Shown: one piece after another, positions 18,904-29,254 of the stretch
How the letters are laid out: every line of letters starts with the position of its first letter
Numbering within the stretch: the first letter of the stretch is position 1
Assembly (NCBI RefSeq): GCF_002795825.1
Contig: NZ_CP018800.1
Coordinates: 496,001 to 560,000 of the forward strand
Reading direction: 5' to 3'
Origin: Mariprofundus ferrinatatus
GTDB lineage: Bacteria; Pseudomonadota; Zetaproteobacteria; Mariprofundales; Mariprofundaceae
DNA length: 64,000 nucleotides
Program-made: the position numbers and the translations under genes
The notes under the pieces: generated by a model
Told to the model about the DNA's origin: nothing
The model's input: only the letters and a program-made list of their open reading frames with translations
Database searches by the model: none

Positions 18904-19641
18904 TTGAAGACTGCACTATTAAATCAGTATCGGGTGTGGGATGCGCCAACCCGGATTTTCCACTGGGTGAACTTTACCACGGTTCTCCTTCTGATCTTTA
19001 TGGGACTGATGATGCTCTTTAAAAAGGATATGGGTATCACCAGCCTTGAAGCAAAAATCACGCTGAAAACCATTCATGTACTGATCGGTTATGTGTTTGT
19101 GTTGAATCTGCTGGTCAGGCTTGTCTGGGGTTTTGTCGGCAACCGTTTTGCGCGCTGGAGTTCCATTCTTCCGGGCAGTGGTTTCGGAACCCTGCTTTCC
19201 GGTTATCTCAACAGTATCAAAAAGGGTGATCCGCAGCAGTTTCTTGGCCATAACCCGCTCGGCAGGCTGGCTGTGACCGTTATCATGCTCTCTCTGATCG
19301 TGATGGCGATAACGGGTCTGACACGGGCCGGTACAGATATCTACTACCCGCCTTTCGGCTCCTACTTCGCTGCCAGTGTGGCTGCTGAAGGGGTCGATCC
19401 GGCATCACTGAAGCCGTATGACAAGACCGGTGTTGATGCAGCCAAGATGAAAGAGCTGGGCGCCTTCAAGGAGCCGTTTGGGGAAATTCATATCTACACA
19501 TCCTATTTCCTGATGTTTCTCATTTTGCTGCACATCTTTGTTGTTGTACGCACCGAAATCAAAGAGGGAGGCGGGCTTGTTTCTGCCATGATCTCAGGCC
19601 GTAAGGTGCTCTCAAAAGATCCGGAGGATATGAAAGATTAA
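18904..19641 (+). CDS. Cytochrome b561-type membrane protein
   Basis: Di-heme cytochrome b of the inner membrane that passes electrons between quinones and periplasmic or soluble partners. 245 residues with about four transmembrane helices and His residues in the expected positions: RIFHWVNFTTVLLLIFMGL (helix 1), TIHVLIGYVFVLNLLVRLVW (helix 2), a third helix AVTVIMLSLIVMAITGL, a long loop of about 50 residues, and YFLMFLILLHIFVVVRTEI (helix 4). TTG at 18904 is the only good start and has GGGGG six bases upstream. Followed at once by a strong terminator; no c-type cytochrome partner is adjacent. Confidence 0.87.
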   Translation: MKTALLNQYRVWDAPTRIFHWVNFTTVLLLIFMGLMMLFKKDMGITSLEAKITLKTIHVLIGYVFVLNLLVRLVWGFVGNRFARWSSILPGSGFGTLLSGYLNSIKKGDPQQFLGHNPLGRLAVTVIMLSLIVMAITGLTRAGTDIYYPPFGSYFAASVAAEGVDPASLKPYDKTGVDAAKMKELGAFKEPFGEIHIYTSYFLMFLILLHIFVVVRTEIKEGGGLVSAMISGRKVLSKDPEDMKD

Positions 19642-19648
19642 GCGTTAA

Positions 19649-19685
19649 ACAGAAACGCCCGGCAATGCCGGGCGTTTCTGTTTTT
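19649..19685 (+). terminator. Strong terminator after cytochrome b561 gene
   Basis: Perfect 15-bp stem (19649–19663 with 19667–19681), 3-base loop and a run of five T. It may also serve the convergent M14 gene, which ends at 19698. Confidence 0.93.
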
Positions 19686-19697
19686 GCGCAGGCCTAA

Positions 19698-20741
19698 TTA
19701 AATTATCGCGTCCTGACTGGCCAGACCTTCATGTTCGGCGGGATCCAGTTCGGACTGGAACACCTCAACGGACTCAGCGGCATTGGTACTGTTTCTGAAC
19801 CTGGCGAGATGAATCAGGGCATCCCCCTCATAGACCAGCGGCAGATTTGTGCGCCCGATAACGATGCCGTTGCCGGGTGCGGTAAGGCAGACCTCGTTCG
19901 CACCAAACGGATCACCCACATAACCAAGCATGTCACCCTTTTGAACTGAGGCGCCGAGAGGAACAGTCATTCTCAGAATGCCGCTCTGAGGAGAGCGAAT
20001 CCAGAAATTTGATTTAACAAATCGTGGCTGGAAGCTCTTGCTTGCAGTCGACCTGGAGAGCATCCCGATCTCCCGCATTACATTGACTACGCCGCGCACA
20101 CCCGCCCGGATACTGATCTCATCAAAGCGCAGTGCCTCTCCCCCCTCATAAACCAGCCAGGGGATATTCCTGTTTACAGCGGCCTCGCGAATCGTTCCCG
20201 GGCGCAGTCCCGCATCAATAATGATCGGTGCGCGAAATGCTTCGGCCATGCGAAGCGTTTCGGGGCAGTCGAGGTTGGCCCTGATCTGAGGGAAATTATC
20301 ACGGTGGATTGCTGCCGTATGCAGATCGATGCCATGCGTCGATTTTTCAACGATCTCTTTCATGAACAGGCTGGCAAGACGCCCTGCCAGCGATCCGATT
20401 TCTGAACCCGGGAAACAGCGGTTCAAGTCACGTCGGTCGGGCAGGTAGCGGCTCATATGGATAAAGCCGTAGACATTCACAATGGGAATGGCGATCAGGG
20501 TGCCACGAATGCGTGACAGCGTCTTCAGGCCGATCAGCCGCCGGATGATCTCTACCCCGTTAATTTCATCGCCGTGAATCGCACCACACACCAGCAGTGT
20601 GGGGCCGTTTCTCTTGCCGCGGATGACATGCACCGGCATGTGCAGGTCGGAGTGGGTGGAGAGCGGTGGAAGCGGAAACTCAACAATCGCCCGGTCTCCC
20701 GGAGCGATCCGGGTGCCGGCAATCATCAGGCCGTTACTCAT
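19698..20741 (-). CDS. M14-family succinylglutamate desuccinylase/aspartoacylase-like protein
   Basis: Zinc carboxypeptidase-like hydrolase of the AstE/aspartoacylase group. 347 residues; zinc-binding [17 protein letters not shown] (His and Glu) and the later His in [10 protein letters not shown] are intact, followed by a beta-rich C-terminal domain (about residue 250 on) resembling a lipoyl/biotinyl-like fold ([20 protein letters not shown]). Overlaps rimK by four bases (ATGA), so it belongs to the same unit; in this setting it may trim or recycle acidic amino-acid tails added by the RimK ligase, but that is inference. Confidence 0.86.
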   Translation of the reverse strand: MSNGLMIAGTRIAPGDRAIVEFPLPPLSTHSDLHMPVHVIRGKRNGPTLLVCGAIHGDEINGVEIIRRLIGLKTLSRIRGTLIAIPIVNVYGFIHMSRYLPDRRDLNRCFPGSEIGSLAGRLASLFMKEIVEKSTHGIDLHTAAIHRDNFPQIRANLDCPETLRMAEAFRAPIIIDAGLRPGTIREAAVNRNIPWLVYEGGEALRFDEISIRAGVRGVVNVMREIGMLSRSTASKSFQPRFVKSNFWIRSPQSGILRMTVPLGASVQKGDMLGYVGDPFGANEVCLTAPGNGIVIGRTNLPLVYEGDALIHLARFRNSTNAAESVEVFQSELDPAEHEGLASQDAII

Positions 20742-21643
20742 CCTCTGCCCCGTGTTTTTGTGCGTCCTGATTTGGCATTCTTTTCAATACATCCGATGAT
20801 CATGCCTGCCACATCCTTGCCGGTTGCCCGTTCAATGCCTTCAAGTCCAGGTGAAGAGTTCACCTCCATGACAAGCGGGCCATGGTTGGAGCGGAGCAGG
20901 TCCACACCGGCCACATTAAGTCCCATGATGGCAGCTGCCCGTACAGCCGTGGAGCGTTCTTCCGGGGTGATGCGTACAACTTCGGCACTGCCGCCGCGAT
21001 GCAGGTTGGAGCGGAACTCCCCCTCTTTACCCTGACGCTTCATGGCTGCTACAACTTTTCCGTCAACAACAAGGCAGCGGATATCCGAACCGCCAGCCTC
21101 CTTGATAAACTCCTGTACCAGGATGTTGGCATTCAATCCGAAGAATGCCTCGATCACACTTTCTGCAGCCTTCTTGTTCTCTGCCAGAACCACGCCAATG
21201 CCCTGTGTACCTTCAAGAAGTTTAATCACAAACTGTTCGCCACCGACAGAGTTCAGCAGGTCATCAATATCATCGGGATTGCGGGCAAAACCGGTCACCG
21301 GCAGGCCGATTCCTTTGCGTGCCAGCAGCTGTATCGAGCGAAGTTTGTCGCGCGAACGTGAGATGGCAACGGACTCATTTAGCGGATACACGCCCATCAT
21401 CTCAAACTGCCTGAGCACGGCAGTACCGTAAAAGGTTACCGAGGCGCCAATACGGGGAATGACAGCATCAAACCCGTCTAGCGTCTCACCTTTATAATGA
21501 ATGGATGGCCGCATCGAGGTGATGTTCATATAGCAGCGCAGATGATCAAGAACCTGCACCTCATGTCCGCGCTCTTTGGCAGCATCTGCGAGTCTCCTGG
21601 TGGAGTAGAGTTTCGGGTTGCGGGACAGGATAGCAATTTTCAA
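20738..21643 (-). CDS. rimK: RimK-type ATP-grasp glutamate ligase
   Basis: ATP-grasp ligase; E. coli RimK adds glutamate residues to the C-terminus of ribosomal protein S6 and can make poly-glutamate. 301 residues: N-terminal [43 protein letters not shown]-grasp [20 protein letters not shown], and the Mg-binding [12 protein letters not shown] with flanking Asn. Catalytic landmarks are intact. It follows the retropepsin-like gene by 26 bases and overlaps the M14 gene, a three-gene cassette. Start ATG 21643. Confidence 0.93.
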   Translation of the reverse strand: MKIAILSRNPKLYSTRRLADAAKERGHEVQVLDHLRCYMNITSMRPSIHYKGETLDGFDAVIPRIGASVTFYGTAVLRQFEMMGVYPLNESVAISRSRDKLRSIQLLARKGIGLPVTGFARNPDDIDDLLNSVGGEQFVIKLLEGTQGIGVVLAENKKAAESVIEAFFGLNANILVQEFIKEAGGSDIRCLVVDGKVVAAMKRQGKEGEFRSNLHRGGSAEVVRITPEERSTAVRAAAIMGLNVAGVDLLRSNHGPLVMEVNSSPGLEGIERATGKDVAGMIIGCIEKNAKSGRTKTRGRG

Positions 21644-21669
21644 GCTTTATCTCCTAGATGATAAACTGT

Positions 21670-22104
21670 TTATGATTTGGGCTTGCCAAGCAGGTACGAC
21701 TCCTGCGGATCTACTGTGAATGTGCCATGCATTGCGGTTCGTCCGAGCAGCATTCGAAACTTCATGTTTTCTCGGTTGGTAAGCGTGATCTCTACCGTTT
21801 TTTTGCAGTCACCTAGCTGCAGTGTGGTGGAAATGACCGGACGTAGTTCCCGGTGGCCGCCGGAATCGGTGACATTGCGCTCGTCGAGAAGGGGGGCAGT
21901 GCACTTTTTCACGACAGATGCGTCGTGCTGAAAGGGGTGAATGCTGAAACGCACATATGCGACCCCACGCTTTTCGAATCTTTCCAGTTCGAATGTGTGC
22001 AGCGCGGAAGTGCGGGCACCGGTATCCACCTTCATCTTGATCGCATCGATGCCGAGCTCCGGCAGAGATCCCCATTCGCGCCATCCAAGCGTGATTTTAT
22101 CCAT
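21670..22104 (-). CDS. RimB-like retropepsin-fold aspartic protease (DUF785 type)
   Basis: A 144-residue protein of the group annotated as putative ATP-dependent zinc protease/RimB. It shows a single retropepsin-type active site: KMKVDTGARTSALH (D-T-G-A) and the later hydrophobic-Gly block FRMLLGRTAMHG, as in one half of a pepsin-like dimer. Members are genetically linked to rimK; published work on RimB suggests it removes glutamate tails or degrades modified S6. First gene of the cassette, upstream of rimK. ATG 22104. Confidence 0.85.
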   Translation of the reverse strand: MDKITLGWREWGSLPELGIDAIKMKVDTGARTSALHTFELERFEKRGVAYVRFSIHPFQHDASVVKKCTAPLLDERNVTDSGGHRELRPVISTTLQLGDCKKTVEITLTNRENMKFRMLLGRTAMHGTFTVDPQESYLLGKPKS

Positions 22105-22153
22105 GATTAAAGACCTGTTCCTGTAGAAGGGTGCCGCAATGTCTCAACTGTAA

Positions 22154-23104
22154 TTACCACCACTTGCGAACCTTGAAGATGATGGCCAGCACGATAGCCA
22201 GCAGAAGCATGCTCCAGACAGAGAGGGTAAACCCGTTCGGGTGACTCAGTATCTCCATGTGGGTGAAGTTCATGCCGAAGATGCCGGCGATAATACCCAT
22301 CGGGGTCATCACGACAGTTATAACCGCAAGGAACTTCATCACATCATTCAGCCGCTGGCTGAGCAGCGACTGAACAGCCTGCATCACATTAAGTGCATGC
22401 TCAGCTTTCGATTCGGCAAGCGCGGCAGCCCGGTGCATATGCTCAAGGGCATCAGCGAGAACGACGCTGCTGTGATACGTTTCGTCGATCTTCAGCTTTT
22501 CAATGACTGCTGCGTTAGTTATTCCAAGCCTAGCCAGAGCAGAGAGCTCTTTGCGCATGCTCAGAAGGTGAGAGAGGTCAGCCTTGCTGACATCTGCAAG
22601 GCACTCATCCTCGAACTCATCAATATCTTCACGGAGGATATAAACGCGCTGCAACAGGTGATCAACAAGTTTGTGAATAATTCTGGAGACGCACTCGGCA
22701 ACAGTGAGATCCACCATCTCCTTGCTGGAAAAACGGTGGTGTCGCTCTTCAGGCCAGATCAGGCAGACCATCTCTTTATCGGCCAGGATCGATACGCTGG
22801 TGGTCAGGCTCTCTTCCTCATCGCTCTTTTTGTCGATGGGAAAACGAAGAATAATATGAACTGTTTCGCCTGCCATCCGGGTAAAGTGGGGGGGGTGGTT
22901 CGGGTTGCGAATATCCTTGATATGCAGGTCGTCCAGAGAAAAACGCTCCTGGATAGCGTCAAGAATCTCATCCGATGGATTGGCCAGACGAAGCAGTGTT
23001 TGCTTACCTTCAAGTGCCTCCTGCCAGGAGACAGGATGCATGCCGGCAAGCTTGTGGCTTATTACATCTTCACGGTGTTCAACTGGCGAATGCTCTGACT
23101 GCAT
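22154..23104 (-). CDS. CorA-family divalent metal transporter
   Basis: Pentameric channel for Mg2+ (CorA) or Zn2+ (ZntB-like). 316 residues: a large cytoplasmic N-domain, a long helix (LSHLLSMRKELSALARLGIT and onward), then two C-terminal transmembrane helices with the hallmark GMN in GIIAGIFGMNF. The protein ends with a short basic tail FKVRKWW. The conserved Gly-Met-Asn is intact, supporting a working channel; which metal is used cannot be told. GGAG precedes ATG 23104. Stands between rim genes and ileS without tight spacing. Confidence 0.88.
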   Translation of the reverse strand: MQSEHSPVEHREDVISHKLAGMHPVSWQEALEGKQTLLRLANPSDEILDAIQERFSLDDLHIKDIRNPNHPPHFTRMAGETVHIILRFPIDKKSDEEESLTTSVSILADKEMVCLIWPEERHHRFSSKEMVDLTVAECVSRIIHKLVDHLLQRVYILREDIDEFEDECLADVSKADLSHLLSMRKELSALARLGITNAAVIEKLKIDETYHSSVVLADALEHMHRAAALAESKAEHALNVMQAVQSLLSQRLNDVMKFLAVITVVMTPMGIIAGIFGMNFTHMEILSHPNGFTLSVWSMLLLAIVLAIIFKVRKWW

Positions 23105-23185
23105 ACAGTCTCCTTATTGCAACAATATAGATGATGTTATGCGGGATTGGAAACAGAGCGGTCCGTGACCTTATTTGAAAATAAG

Positions 23186-23207
23186 CACCCCGGCTTCAGC
23201 CGGGGTG
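23186..23207 (-). terminator. Terminator downstream of ileS
   Basis: Perfect 9-bp GC-rich stem (23186–23194 with 23199–23207), tetraloop, followed on the minus strand by a T-rich stretch (TTATTTTC). Begins 8 bases past the ileS stop. Confidence 0.75.
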
Positions 23208-23214
23208 ACGAATA

Positions 23215-26004
23215 CTAGCCTGCAACTGCCTCGAAACAGCGCGGACAGAGCCCATCATGGATGTCATGAGACGCATCCGCGGGGCTGCCCACATTCCAGC
23301 AGCGAGGGCATTTAATGCCCTCTGCTGGGCGCACAGACAGGTTGTGTCCTTCCTCAACTCTGGCCACGATGAACAGCTGTTCCCAGCTCTCATTCAGCGA
23401 TGCTGCAAATGAACCCTCCAGATTTGGAATGGTAACGGTTGCGGCAATGGATGAGCCGACAATCTTCTCTTTCTTGGCCTGATCGAGTGCCATGTTCACC
23501 TGTTCACGGATATCGAAGAAGCGATCCCATGCAGCCTCATCCACCTTGATATCTGCAACCGGATGGAAGTGGTGCATGTGAATCGAGTTTGCTGGTGAAC
23601 CGGGCAGGAACTCCCATGCCTCTTCGGCCGTGAACGGAAGGATCGGAGCGACAAGGCGTATCAGGGTGTCGGCCAGATCATAGATCGTGGCGCGGGCTGA
23701 AGCGCGGCGTTTGGAGTCTGCGCTGTCGCAGTAGAGGCGATCCTTGATCACATCGAGGTAGAAGCCGCCGAGGTCGACCGAGCAGAAGTTATGCACCTCC
23801 TGATGGATACGGTGGAAGGCGTAGTTCTGGTAGGCCTCATCGACGTTTCGGGCTACCACCGAGAGGCGGTGTGAGGCCCACTGGTCAAGTGGCATGCGCT
23901 CGGCAAGTGGGACACTGTCGGTTTCAGGATTGAACCCGTCGATATTGCCAAGCAGGAAACGAACGGTGTTGCGGATACGACGATAGGCTTCGGCAAGCTG
24001 TTTCAGAATATCATCGGAGATGCGGATATCTGCCGAGTAGTCGCTTGATGCGATCCACATGCGCAGGATATCGGCTCCCATCTGCTGGATCACCTTCTGC
24101 GGCGCGATCACATTGCCTTTTGATTTGGACATCTTGTTGCCGTTCTTGTCGACAACGAACCCATGTGTCAGCACGCCTTTGAACGGCGCCACGCCACGGG
24201 TGCCTACGCTCTCAAGCAGGGAGGACTGGAACCAGCCGCGATGCTGGTCGCTCCCCTCCAGATAGAGGTCGGCCGGGCTGTCCAGTTCGGGCCGCTGTTC
24301 CAGTACGCAGGCGTGGGTGCTGCCGGAATCAAACCATACATCGAGGATGTCGGTCTCTTTCGTGAATTCGCTGCCGCCGCAATCGGGGCAAACCGAATCT
24401 TTCGGCAGGAATGCCGAAACATCTTTGGCGAACCAGACATCGGCACCACCCTCTTCAACCTGCAGTGCAATACCTTCGAGGACATCGGCTGTGGTGACCG
24501 CATGCGATGAACAGCCATTGCAGCGGATGGCTGTAATCGGAACGCCCCAGTTGCGCTGGCGTGAAACACACCAGTCCGGCCGCTGTTCGACCATCCCGCG
24601 GATGCGATTCTCGCCCCATTCAGGGGTCCATTTCGTTTTGCCGATTTCAACAAGCGCCTTGTTGCGCAGGTCGTTGGTATCCATAGAGATAAACCACTGC
24701 GGCGTAGCGCGGAAGATCAGCGGGTTGTGGCAGCGCCAGCAGTGCGGATAGGAGTGTTTCACCTCGCTGGTTTCAAGCAACGCACCGCAGTCGCGCAGGT
24801 GATCGATCACGATGCCGTTGGCCTGATAGACATGGCGGCCGGCAACCACAGGGGTCGCTTCATCGAAGATGCCGGTATCTCCGACCGGATTAAAGGCCTT
24901 CAGGCCGTACTTCATGCCGATTTCGTAATCTTCCTGGCCGTGGCCCGGCGCGGTATGCACGCTGCCGGTGCCGGCTTCTAGGGTGACATGGTCTCCGACA
25001 AGGATCGGTGCCTCCTGCTCAAGGTAGGGGTGGCAAAATTTGCGGTTATCCAGCTGGCTGCCGGTGAAACGGGCAACCACATCGCCTGTGCCGCCGATCT
25101 CGGCCATCACGCCTTCGCGCAGCTCCTCGGCCAGGATAAGAATCTCTCCCGCCTTGAGGTTACAGTTCTCGCCACAGTCCGTAATCTTCACGGCAGAGTA
25201 TTCGATCTCCGGGCCGACAGAAACGGCGAGATTCGCAGGGATGGTCCACGGCGTGGTGGTCCAGATTACGATCGATACGTCACCTTTCAGTTCCGGTGCG
25301 ATGTCGTTCAGGTCGTCGATGGCAGCGAACTTCACATAGATCGAGTGGGATGTGTGATCTTCATACTCCACTTCGGCCTCGGCCAGTGCCGTGGCGCATG
25401 AGACGCACCAGTGTACCGGCTTGGCGCCCTTGTAGAGGCCGCCATTGGAGAGGAAACGGCCAATCTCGCGAACGGTGTTGGCCTCAAAATGATAATCCAT
25501 GGTGATGTACGGGTTGTCCCAGTCGCCAATAACGCCTAGACGCTTGAACTCCTCACGCTGCACATCAACCTGACCCTGTGCATATTCACGGCACTCGGCG
25601 CGGAACTCGGAGTCGCTGATATCTTCTTTTTTGCGCTTCTTCTTTTTGAACTTCTCCTCCACCTTCAGTTCGATCGGCAGGCCGTGGCAATCCCAGCCGG
25701 GAACATAGGGGGCATCAAATCCCATCATGGAGCGGGAGCGGACAACGATATCCTTGAGAACCTTATTGACGGCATGTCCGATATGGATGTTGCCGTTTGC
25801 ATAGGGAGGGCCGTCATGCAGATGGAATTTCGGAGAATCTTTGCGGGTTTCACGAAGTTTGGCGTAGATGTTTTCCGCTTCCCAGTATGCCAGCCGTTTC
25901 GGCTCATTCTGCGGCAGGTTGCCGCGCATCGGGAAATCGGTTTTCGGCAGGAAAACGGTCGGTCGGTAATCGAAAGATTCTTGCGTCTGGTTATCGTTGG
26001 CCAC
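23215..26004 (-). CDS. ileS: Isoleucyl-tRNA synthetase
   Basis: Charges tRNA-Ile; class I enzyme with editing (CP1) domain. 929 residues, normal for the bacterial type. HIGH motif in [25 protein letters not shown] in [20 protein letters not shown], editing-domain segments such as [20 protein letters not shown] and [13 protein letters not shown], and a C-terminal zinc site (KCPRCWN … LCPRCFEAV). The start is a GTG at 26004 with GGAG six bases upstream; the nearby ATG (26006) is in another frame. Terminator follows. Confidence 0.97.
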   Translation of the reverse strand: MANDNQTQESFDYRPTVFLPKTDFPMRGNLPQNEPKRLAYWEAENIYAKLRETRKDSPKFHLHDGPPYANGNIHIGHAVNKVLKDIVVRSRSMMGFDAPYVPGWDCHGLPIELKVEEKFKKKKRKKEDISDSEFRAECREYAQGQVDVQREEFKRLGVIGDWDNPYITMDYHFEANTVREIGRFLSNGGLYKGAKPVHWCVSCATALAEAEVEYEDHTSHSIYVKFAAIDDLNDIAPELKGDVSIVIWTTTPWTIPANLAVSVGPEIEYSAVKITDCGENCNLKAGEILILAEELREGVMAEIGGTGDVVARFTGSQLDNRKFCHPYLEQEAPILVGDHVTLEAGTGSVHTAPGHGQEDYEIGMKYGLKAFNPVGDTGIFDEATPVVAGRHVYQANGIVIDHLRDCGALLETSEVKHSYPHCWRCHNPLIFRATPQWFISMDTNDLRNKALVEIGKTKWTPEWGENRIRGMVEQRPDWCVSRQRNWGVPITAIRCNGCSSHAVTTADVLEGIALQVEEGGADVWFAKDVSAFLPKDSVCPDCGGSEFTKETDILDVWFDSGSTHACVLEQRPELDSPADLYLEGSDQHRGWFQSSLLESVGTRGVAPFKGVLTHGFVVDKNGNKMSKSKGNVIAPQKVIQQMGADILRMWIASSDYSADIRISDDILKQLAEAYRRIRNTVRFLLGNIDGFNPETDSVPLAERMPLDQWASHRLSVVARNVDEAYQNYAFHRIHQEVHNFCSVDLGGFYLDVIKDRLYCDSADSKRRASARATIYDLADTLIRLVAPILPFTAEEAWEFLPGSPANSIHMHHFHPVADIKVDEAAWDRFFDIREQVNMALDQAKKEKIVGSSIAATVTIPNLEGSFAASLNESWEQLFIVARVEEGHNLSVRPAEGIKCPRCWNVGSPADASHDIHDGLCPRCFEAVAG

Positions 26005-26121
26005 ATCTAGCTCCGTTGCATGGGTTCAAAGGTTGCGCATGATAGGCAAAAGCAATGCATTTGTCTCATTGATCTGAAATAGCAGGTGACTGGAAGCGGT
26101 CGCTGCAGAAAACACTTCCGG

Positions 26122-27042
26122 TCAGGAGAGGATACCCCTTGCATCGTCGCAGTCTCTGGCAATCTGTGTGGCCAGATCTGCATGGCCGGTAAACTTGCGA
26201 TCTTCGCGGATACGCTTTACGAATTTCACGTTCAGGCACTGATCATAAAGATCCGGGGAGTCATCCAGCAGATGGGTCTCCAGCAGCAGCGTACGGCCAT
26301 TGAAGGTGGGGCGGTAACCGAGATAGGCGGCACCCTTCCACTCACGATCACATGTGTTGGCCAGAACTGCGTAAATGCCGACAGGTGGATGGGCGAGATC
26401 GGCAACATCGATATTGGCAGTGGGGAAGTTCATCTGGCGGCCGCGTTTATCACCGTGCAAGACAGTACCGGCGATCGAGTAGTCACGCCCGAGCAGGTTT
26501 TTCGCCAGCTCGAAATCGGCCGCCTCAACCGCCGAGCGAATGCGTGATGATGAGACTACAGCGCCGAGCATCTCAAAGGCGGCGGCCTCGGATACGGTAA
26601 ATCCTACTTCGTCACCGAGGGTACGCAGGTCATCAACATGGCCTTCACGGTCATGACCGAAGGCAAAATCATAGCCGACATGGATATGGTTGAATCCGAA
26701 GGTTTCAAAAAGCGTGCGCGAGAACTTTTCGGCAGGCCAGGTAGCAAGCTCTTTGGTGAACTCCAGCAGCAACACTGCATCCACGCCCTCCGCTTCAAGA
26801 TAGTGCAGCTTCTCCTGCAGATGGCACAAACGGCGTGGCGCCTCTTCAGGGTAGAGCACCGCACGCGGGTGTGGTTCAAAGGTGACAACGATAGTGGGGC
26901 CGCCGGCACACAGCGCGTGGCCGCGTGTTTCAGCCAGCACCTGCTCATGGCCCATATGCACGCCGTCAAAGTTGCCGACAGTAATCGCGCCGCCACGAAT
27001 CTCAGAGGCATTTGCCTCATCCCATGAGTGAAAAATCTGCAT
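26122..27042 (-). CDS. ribF: Bifunctional riboflavin kinase / FAD synthetase
   Basis: Converts riboflavin to FMN and FMN to FAD. 306 residues: N-terminal adenylyltransferase with TVGNFDGVHMGHEQVLAETR (HxGH-type), HVGYDFAFGHDREGHVDDL, the ISSTxxR-like VSSSRIRSAVEAAD, and C-terminal kinase domain with GTVLHGDKRGRQMNFPTANI (the PTAN motif). Directly upstream of ileS (117 bases), a very common neighbour order (ribF–ileS, often followed by lspA; no lspA is present here). Confidence 0.96.
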   Translation of the reverse strand: MQIFHSWDEANASEIRGGAITVGNFDGVHMGHEQVLAETRGHALCAGGPTIVVTFEPHPRAVLYPEEAPRRLCHLQEKLHYLEAEGVDAVLLLEFTKELATWPAEKFSRTLFETFGFNHIHVGYDFAFGHDREGHVDDLRTLGDEVGFTVSEAAAFEMLGAVVSSSRIRSAVEAADFELAKNLLGRDYSIAGTVLHGDKRGRQMNFPTANIDVADLAHPPVGIYAVLANTCDREWKGAAYLGYRPTFNGRTLLLETHLLDDSPDLYDQCLNVKFVKRIREDRKFTGHADLATQIARDCDDARGILS

Positions 27043-27136
27043 GGCAGAACTCTATCGCTTCGCGGGAAAATAAAACAGCCGGTCGGAATGAGGGTCAGGG
27101 TTGAGCTGTTCGGCATGAAAGGGCACGATTCCCTCC

Positions 27137-28207
27137 ATGGATATTGTGACGCAGGGTTTGGCTGGAGCTGTGCTGGCTCAGAGCTTTTCGAAGCAACATG
27201 AAACGCGCATGGCAATGGGGATCGGTTTTCTTGCTGGCTTACTTGCCGATATCGATGCGCTTTTTACCCAGTCCGAGACTGACCCTCTGCTGCAGCTCGA
27301 TTTCCACCGCCACTTTACCCACTCACTGTTTTTCATTCCGGCTGGCGGGCTGATCGCTGCTCTATTGATGTGGCCAGTGCTGAAAAAACACCTGCCATTC
27401 AAACGGCTGCTGGTTTTCACTACAGCGGGATACGGAACCTCCGGCCTGATCGATGCCTGCACATCTTACGGAACCTCGCTTTTATGGCCCCTCTCCGATG
27501 AACGGATTTCCTGGAACATCATCTCGATTCTTGACCCGCTCTTCTCGATCGCTCTGATTGCTGCGATTCTGTTTGCAGCTGTAAAAAGAACACCCCGCTA
27601 TGCAGTTTTCGGAATCTGCTTTGCCATCTCATACCTTTTGGTTGGTTTTGCACAGCATGAACGGGTTGAGGCGATGGCGATGGCTGCAGCTGAAGCCCGC
27701 GGCCATCATGTGGAACGCATCGAGATTAAGCCGACAATGGGCAACCTTATTCTCTGGCGCTCGATCTATGAGGCGGATGGCCATTTCTATGTTGATGCTT
27801 TTCGCGCTGGTCTGGATGAAGAGAAAATCTATCAGGGCGAGTCGACCAAGCGTTTCGAGCTGGCGGACTTGCCGCAGCTATCCAGGGACTCGGTTGTAGC
27901 CGAGGACATCAAGCGTTTCGATTTCTTCTCCGACGGATATATTGCCCTGCACCAGAGTGATGATGTGTCAATTATCGGAGATATCCGCTACTCGATGCTT
28001 CCAACCTCTGCAAAGCCGATCTGGGGCATTGAACTGGATCTCTCCGATCAGCAAAAACATACACCTTTTAATCAGTTTCATGACGCATCTGATGTCACCC
28101 GCCAGGCATTCATCGACATGCTCTTGGGCGAGGATGTTCGTGTCGTACTTGAGGGTGTCTCTGATGATCCCAGAGTCATGACTGAGCTTCCAGAGAAACA
28201 GATTTAA
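27137..28207 (+). CDS. DUF457/YdjM-like membrane-bound metal-dependent hydrolase
   Basis: Integral membrane protein of the family named inner-membrane metal-dependent hydrolase (YdjM). 356 residues: an N-terminal half with about five hydrophobic helices carrying His/Asp motifs (LLADIDALFTQ and HRHFTHSLFFIP, the conserved H-x3-HS block) and a soluble C-terminal half (about residues 175–356). Real substrates in this family are unknown. ATG 27137; divergent from ribF with 94 bases between. The base composition and codon choice look like the neighbours'. Confidence 0.82.
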   Translation: MDIVTQGLAGAVLAQSFSKQHETRMAMGIGFLAGLLADIDALFTQSETDPLLQLDFHRHFTHSLFFIPAGGLIAALLMWPVLKKHLPFKRLLVFTTAGYGTSGLIDACTSYGTSLLWPLSDERISWNIISILDPLFSIALIAAILFAAVKRTPRYAVFGICFAISYLLVGFAQHERVEAMAMAAAEARGHHVERIEIKPTMGNLILWRSIYEADGHFYVDAFRAGLDEEKIYQGESTKRFELADLPQLSRDSVVAEDIKRFDFFSDGYIALHQSDDVSIIGDIRYSMLPTSAKPIWGIELDLSDQQKHTPFNQFHDASDVTRQAFIDMLLGEDVRVVLEGVSDDPRVMTELPEKQI

Positions 28208-28223
28208 CGACCATCCGCTATCT

Positions 28224-28244
28224 GATGCCGGATGCCGGATGCCG
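28224..28244 (+). repeat. Three tandem copies of a 7-bp unit (GATGCCG)
   Basis: Three exact GATGCCG copies just past the DUF457 gene's stop codon, inside a GC-rich spacer of 101 bases. Probably a minor slippage product. Confidence 0.85.
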
Positions 28245-28308
28245 GAGCGCGCGGCGGTGAATGGTTGCATTGAAGGTTATCCGTTGATTTGTGCCCCGGC
28301 GAGCCAGC

Positions 28309-29166
28309 TTATGTATGCAGTTGAAATGATGAGATATCGATAGGGTTTTGCGCCAGCGAATCGGAAATTTTTTCATGCATGCATTCGAGAGCAGCGCAAT
28401 CGGACAGATGTGCTGTCGCATACATATCTGCTGTATGACAGAGCCTGGCCAGAAGGGATGATTCCGGCTTGTGGCATTCGCCGATGGCCAGGCACATATC
28501 CTCGGGACAATTCCACATGCGTAACAGACGCATGCCTGCCTCATCATGGTTGACGCCATAGCACGCCTCCTCCATCTCGATCAGGGCATCACCATGAAGA
28601 TGTCCGGTCTCCTGCTCAAAATATGAGAAGTCCACGTTTAATCCAAGGGCCACCCGGCCAATATCGTGTAAAAGGCCGGTCATGAATGCGAGTTCATGAC
28701 TGATGTTGTTCTGATCTGGATCGATCTGCTTTGCCAGATGTTCCGTTAATATGGCCACTCCAAAAGCATGCGCCCAGAATGCACGGATAATTGCCATGTC
28801 CGTGGACAAGCAGAGGCCATACATGAGTGACATCGTGGAGGCGATATGGGCGGTCTCACGTGAACCCAGGCGGGTAATGGCCTTGCTGAGTTCGCCGACT
28901 GGAGTGTTTGCAGGATTGAACGCAGCTGAATTGGCAACCTTGAGGATCATGGTCGAGGTTGCCTGGTCGCTGCGAATAACCTCTGCCAGATCGTGCGCGT
29001 CTGAATCAGAGTCCTTGATGATTTTCTGGATCTTCACAAAACGGTCTGGCAACGAAGGAAGTTCTTTGCATAAAGAGAGTAACTCGAGTGTTGATTCACG
29101 ATCATAAGCCGGCTCAATCATCGGTGTCTCCAATAGGGGTTCATCACGCCATTTGCTAACTTTCAT
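28309..29166 (-). CDS. HDOD-domain signalling protein
   Basis: 285-residue protein made almost wholly of an HDOD domain, a catalytically degraded HD-like fold that acts in signalling, often with c-di-GMP systems. It has PSLPDRFVKIQKIIKDSDSD, EVIRSDQATSTMILKVANSA, ITRLGSRETAHIASTMSLMY and HDIGRVALGLNVDF, the order seen in HDOD proteins; the last retains an HD pair. ATG 29166 is preceded by GGGAGG seven bases upstream; the open frame continues back to 29295 but that part overlaps the kinase gene. It follows the kinase gene by 88 bases and is likely its operon partner. Confidence 0.88.
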   Translation of the reverse strand: MKVSKWRDEPLLETPMIEPAYDRESTLELLSLCKELPSLPDRFVKIQKIIKDSDSDAHDLAEVIRSDQATSTMILKVANSAAFNPANTPVGELSKAITRLGSRETAHIASTMSLMYGLCLSTDMAIIRAFWAHAFGVAILTEHLAKQIDPDQNNISHELAFMTGLLHDIGRVALGLNVDFSYFEQETGHLHGDALIEMEEACYGVNHDEAGMRLLRMWNCPEDMCLAIGECHKPESSLLARLCHTADMYATAHLSDCAALECMHEKISDSLAQNPIDISSFQLHT

Positions 29167-29254
29167 ACTTCCTCCCGGAATCAACAGAGCTTGTTGATGC
29201 GTCTGCTTGATTTCCCATCGTTTACTCTGCTCACCCGCTATGCTCCGGCACGCT

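Noticed and set aside
26150-26600. Plus-strand open frames within ribF and ileS
   Set aside because: They lie antisense to well-supported genes and show no family features.
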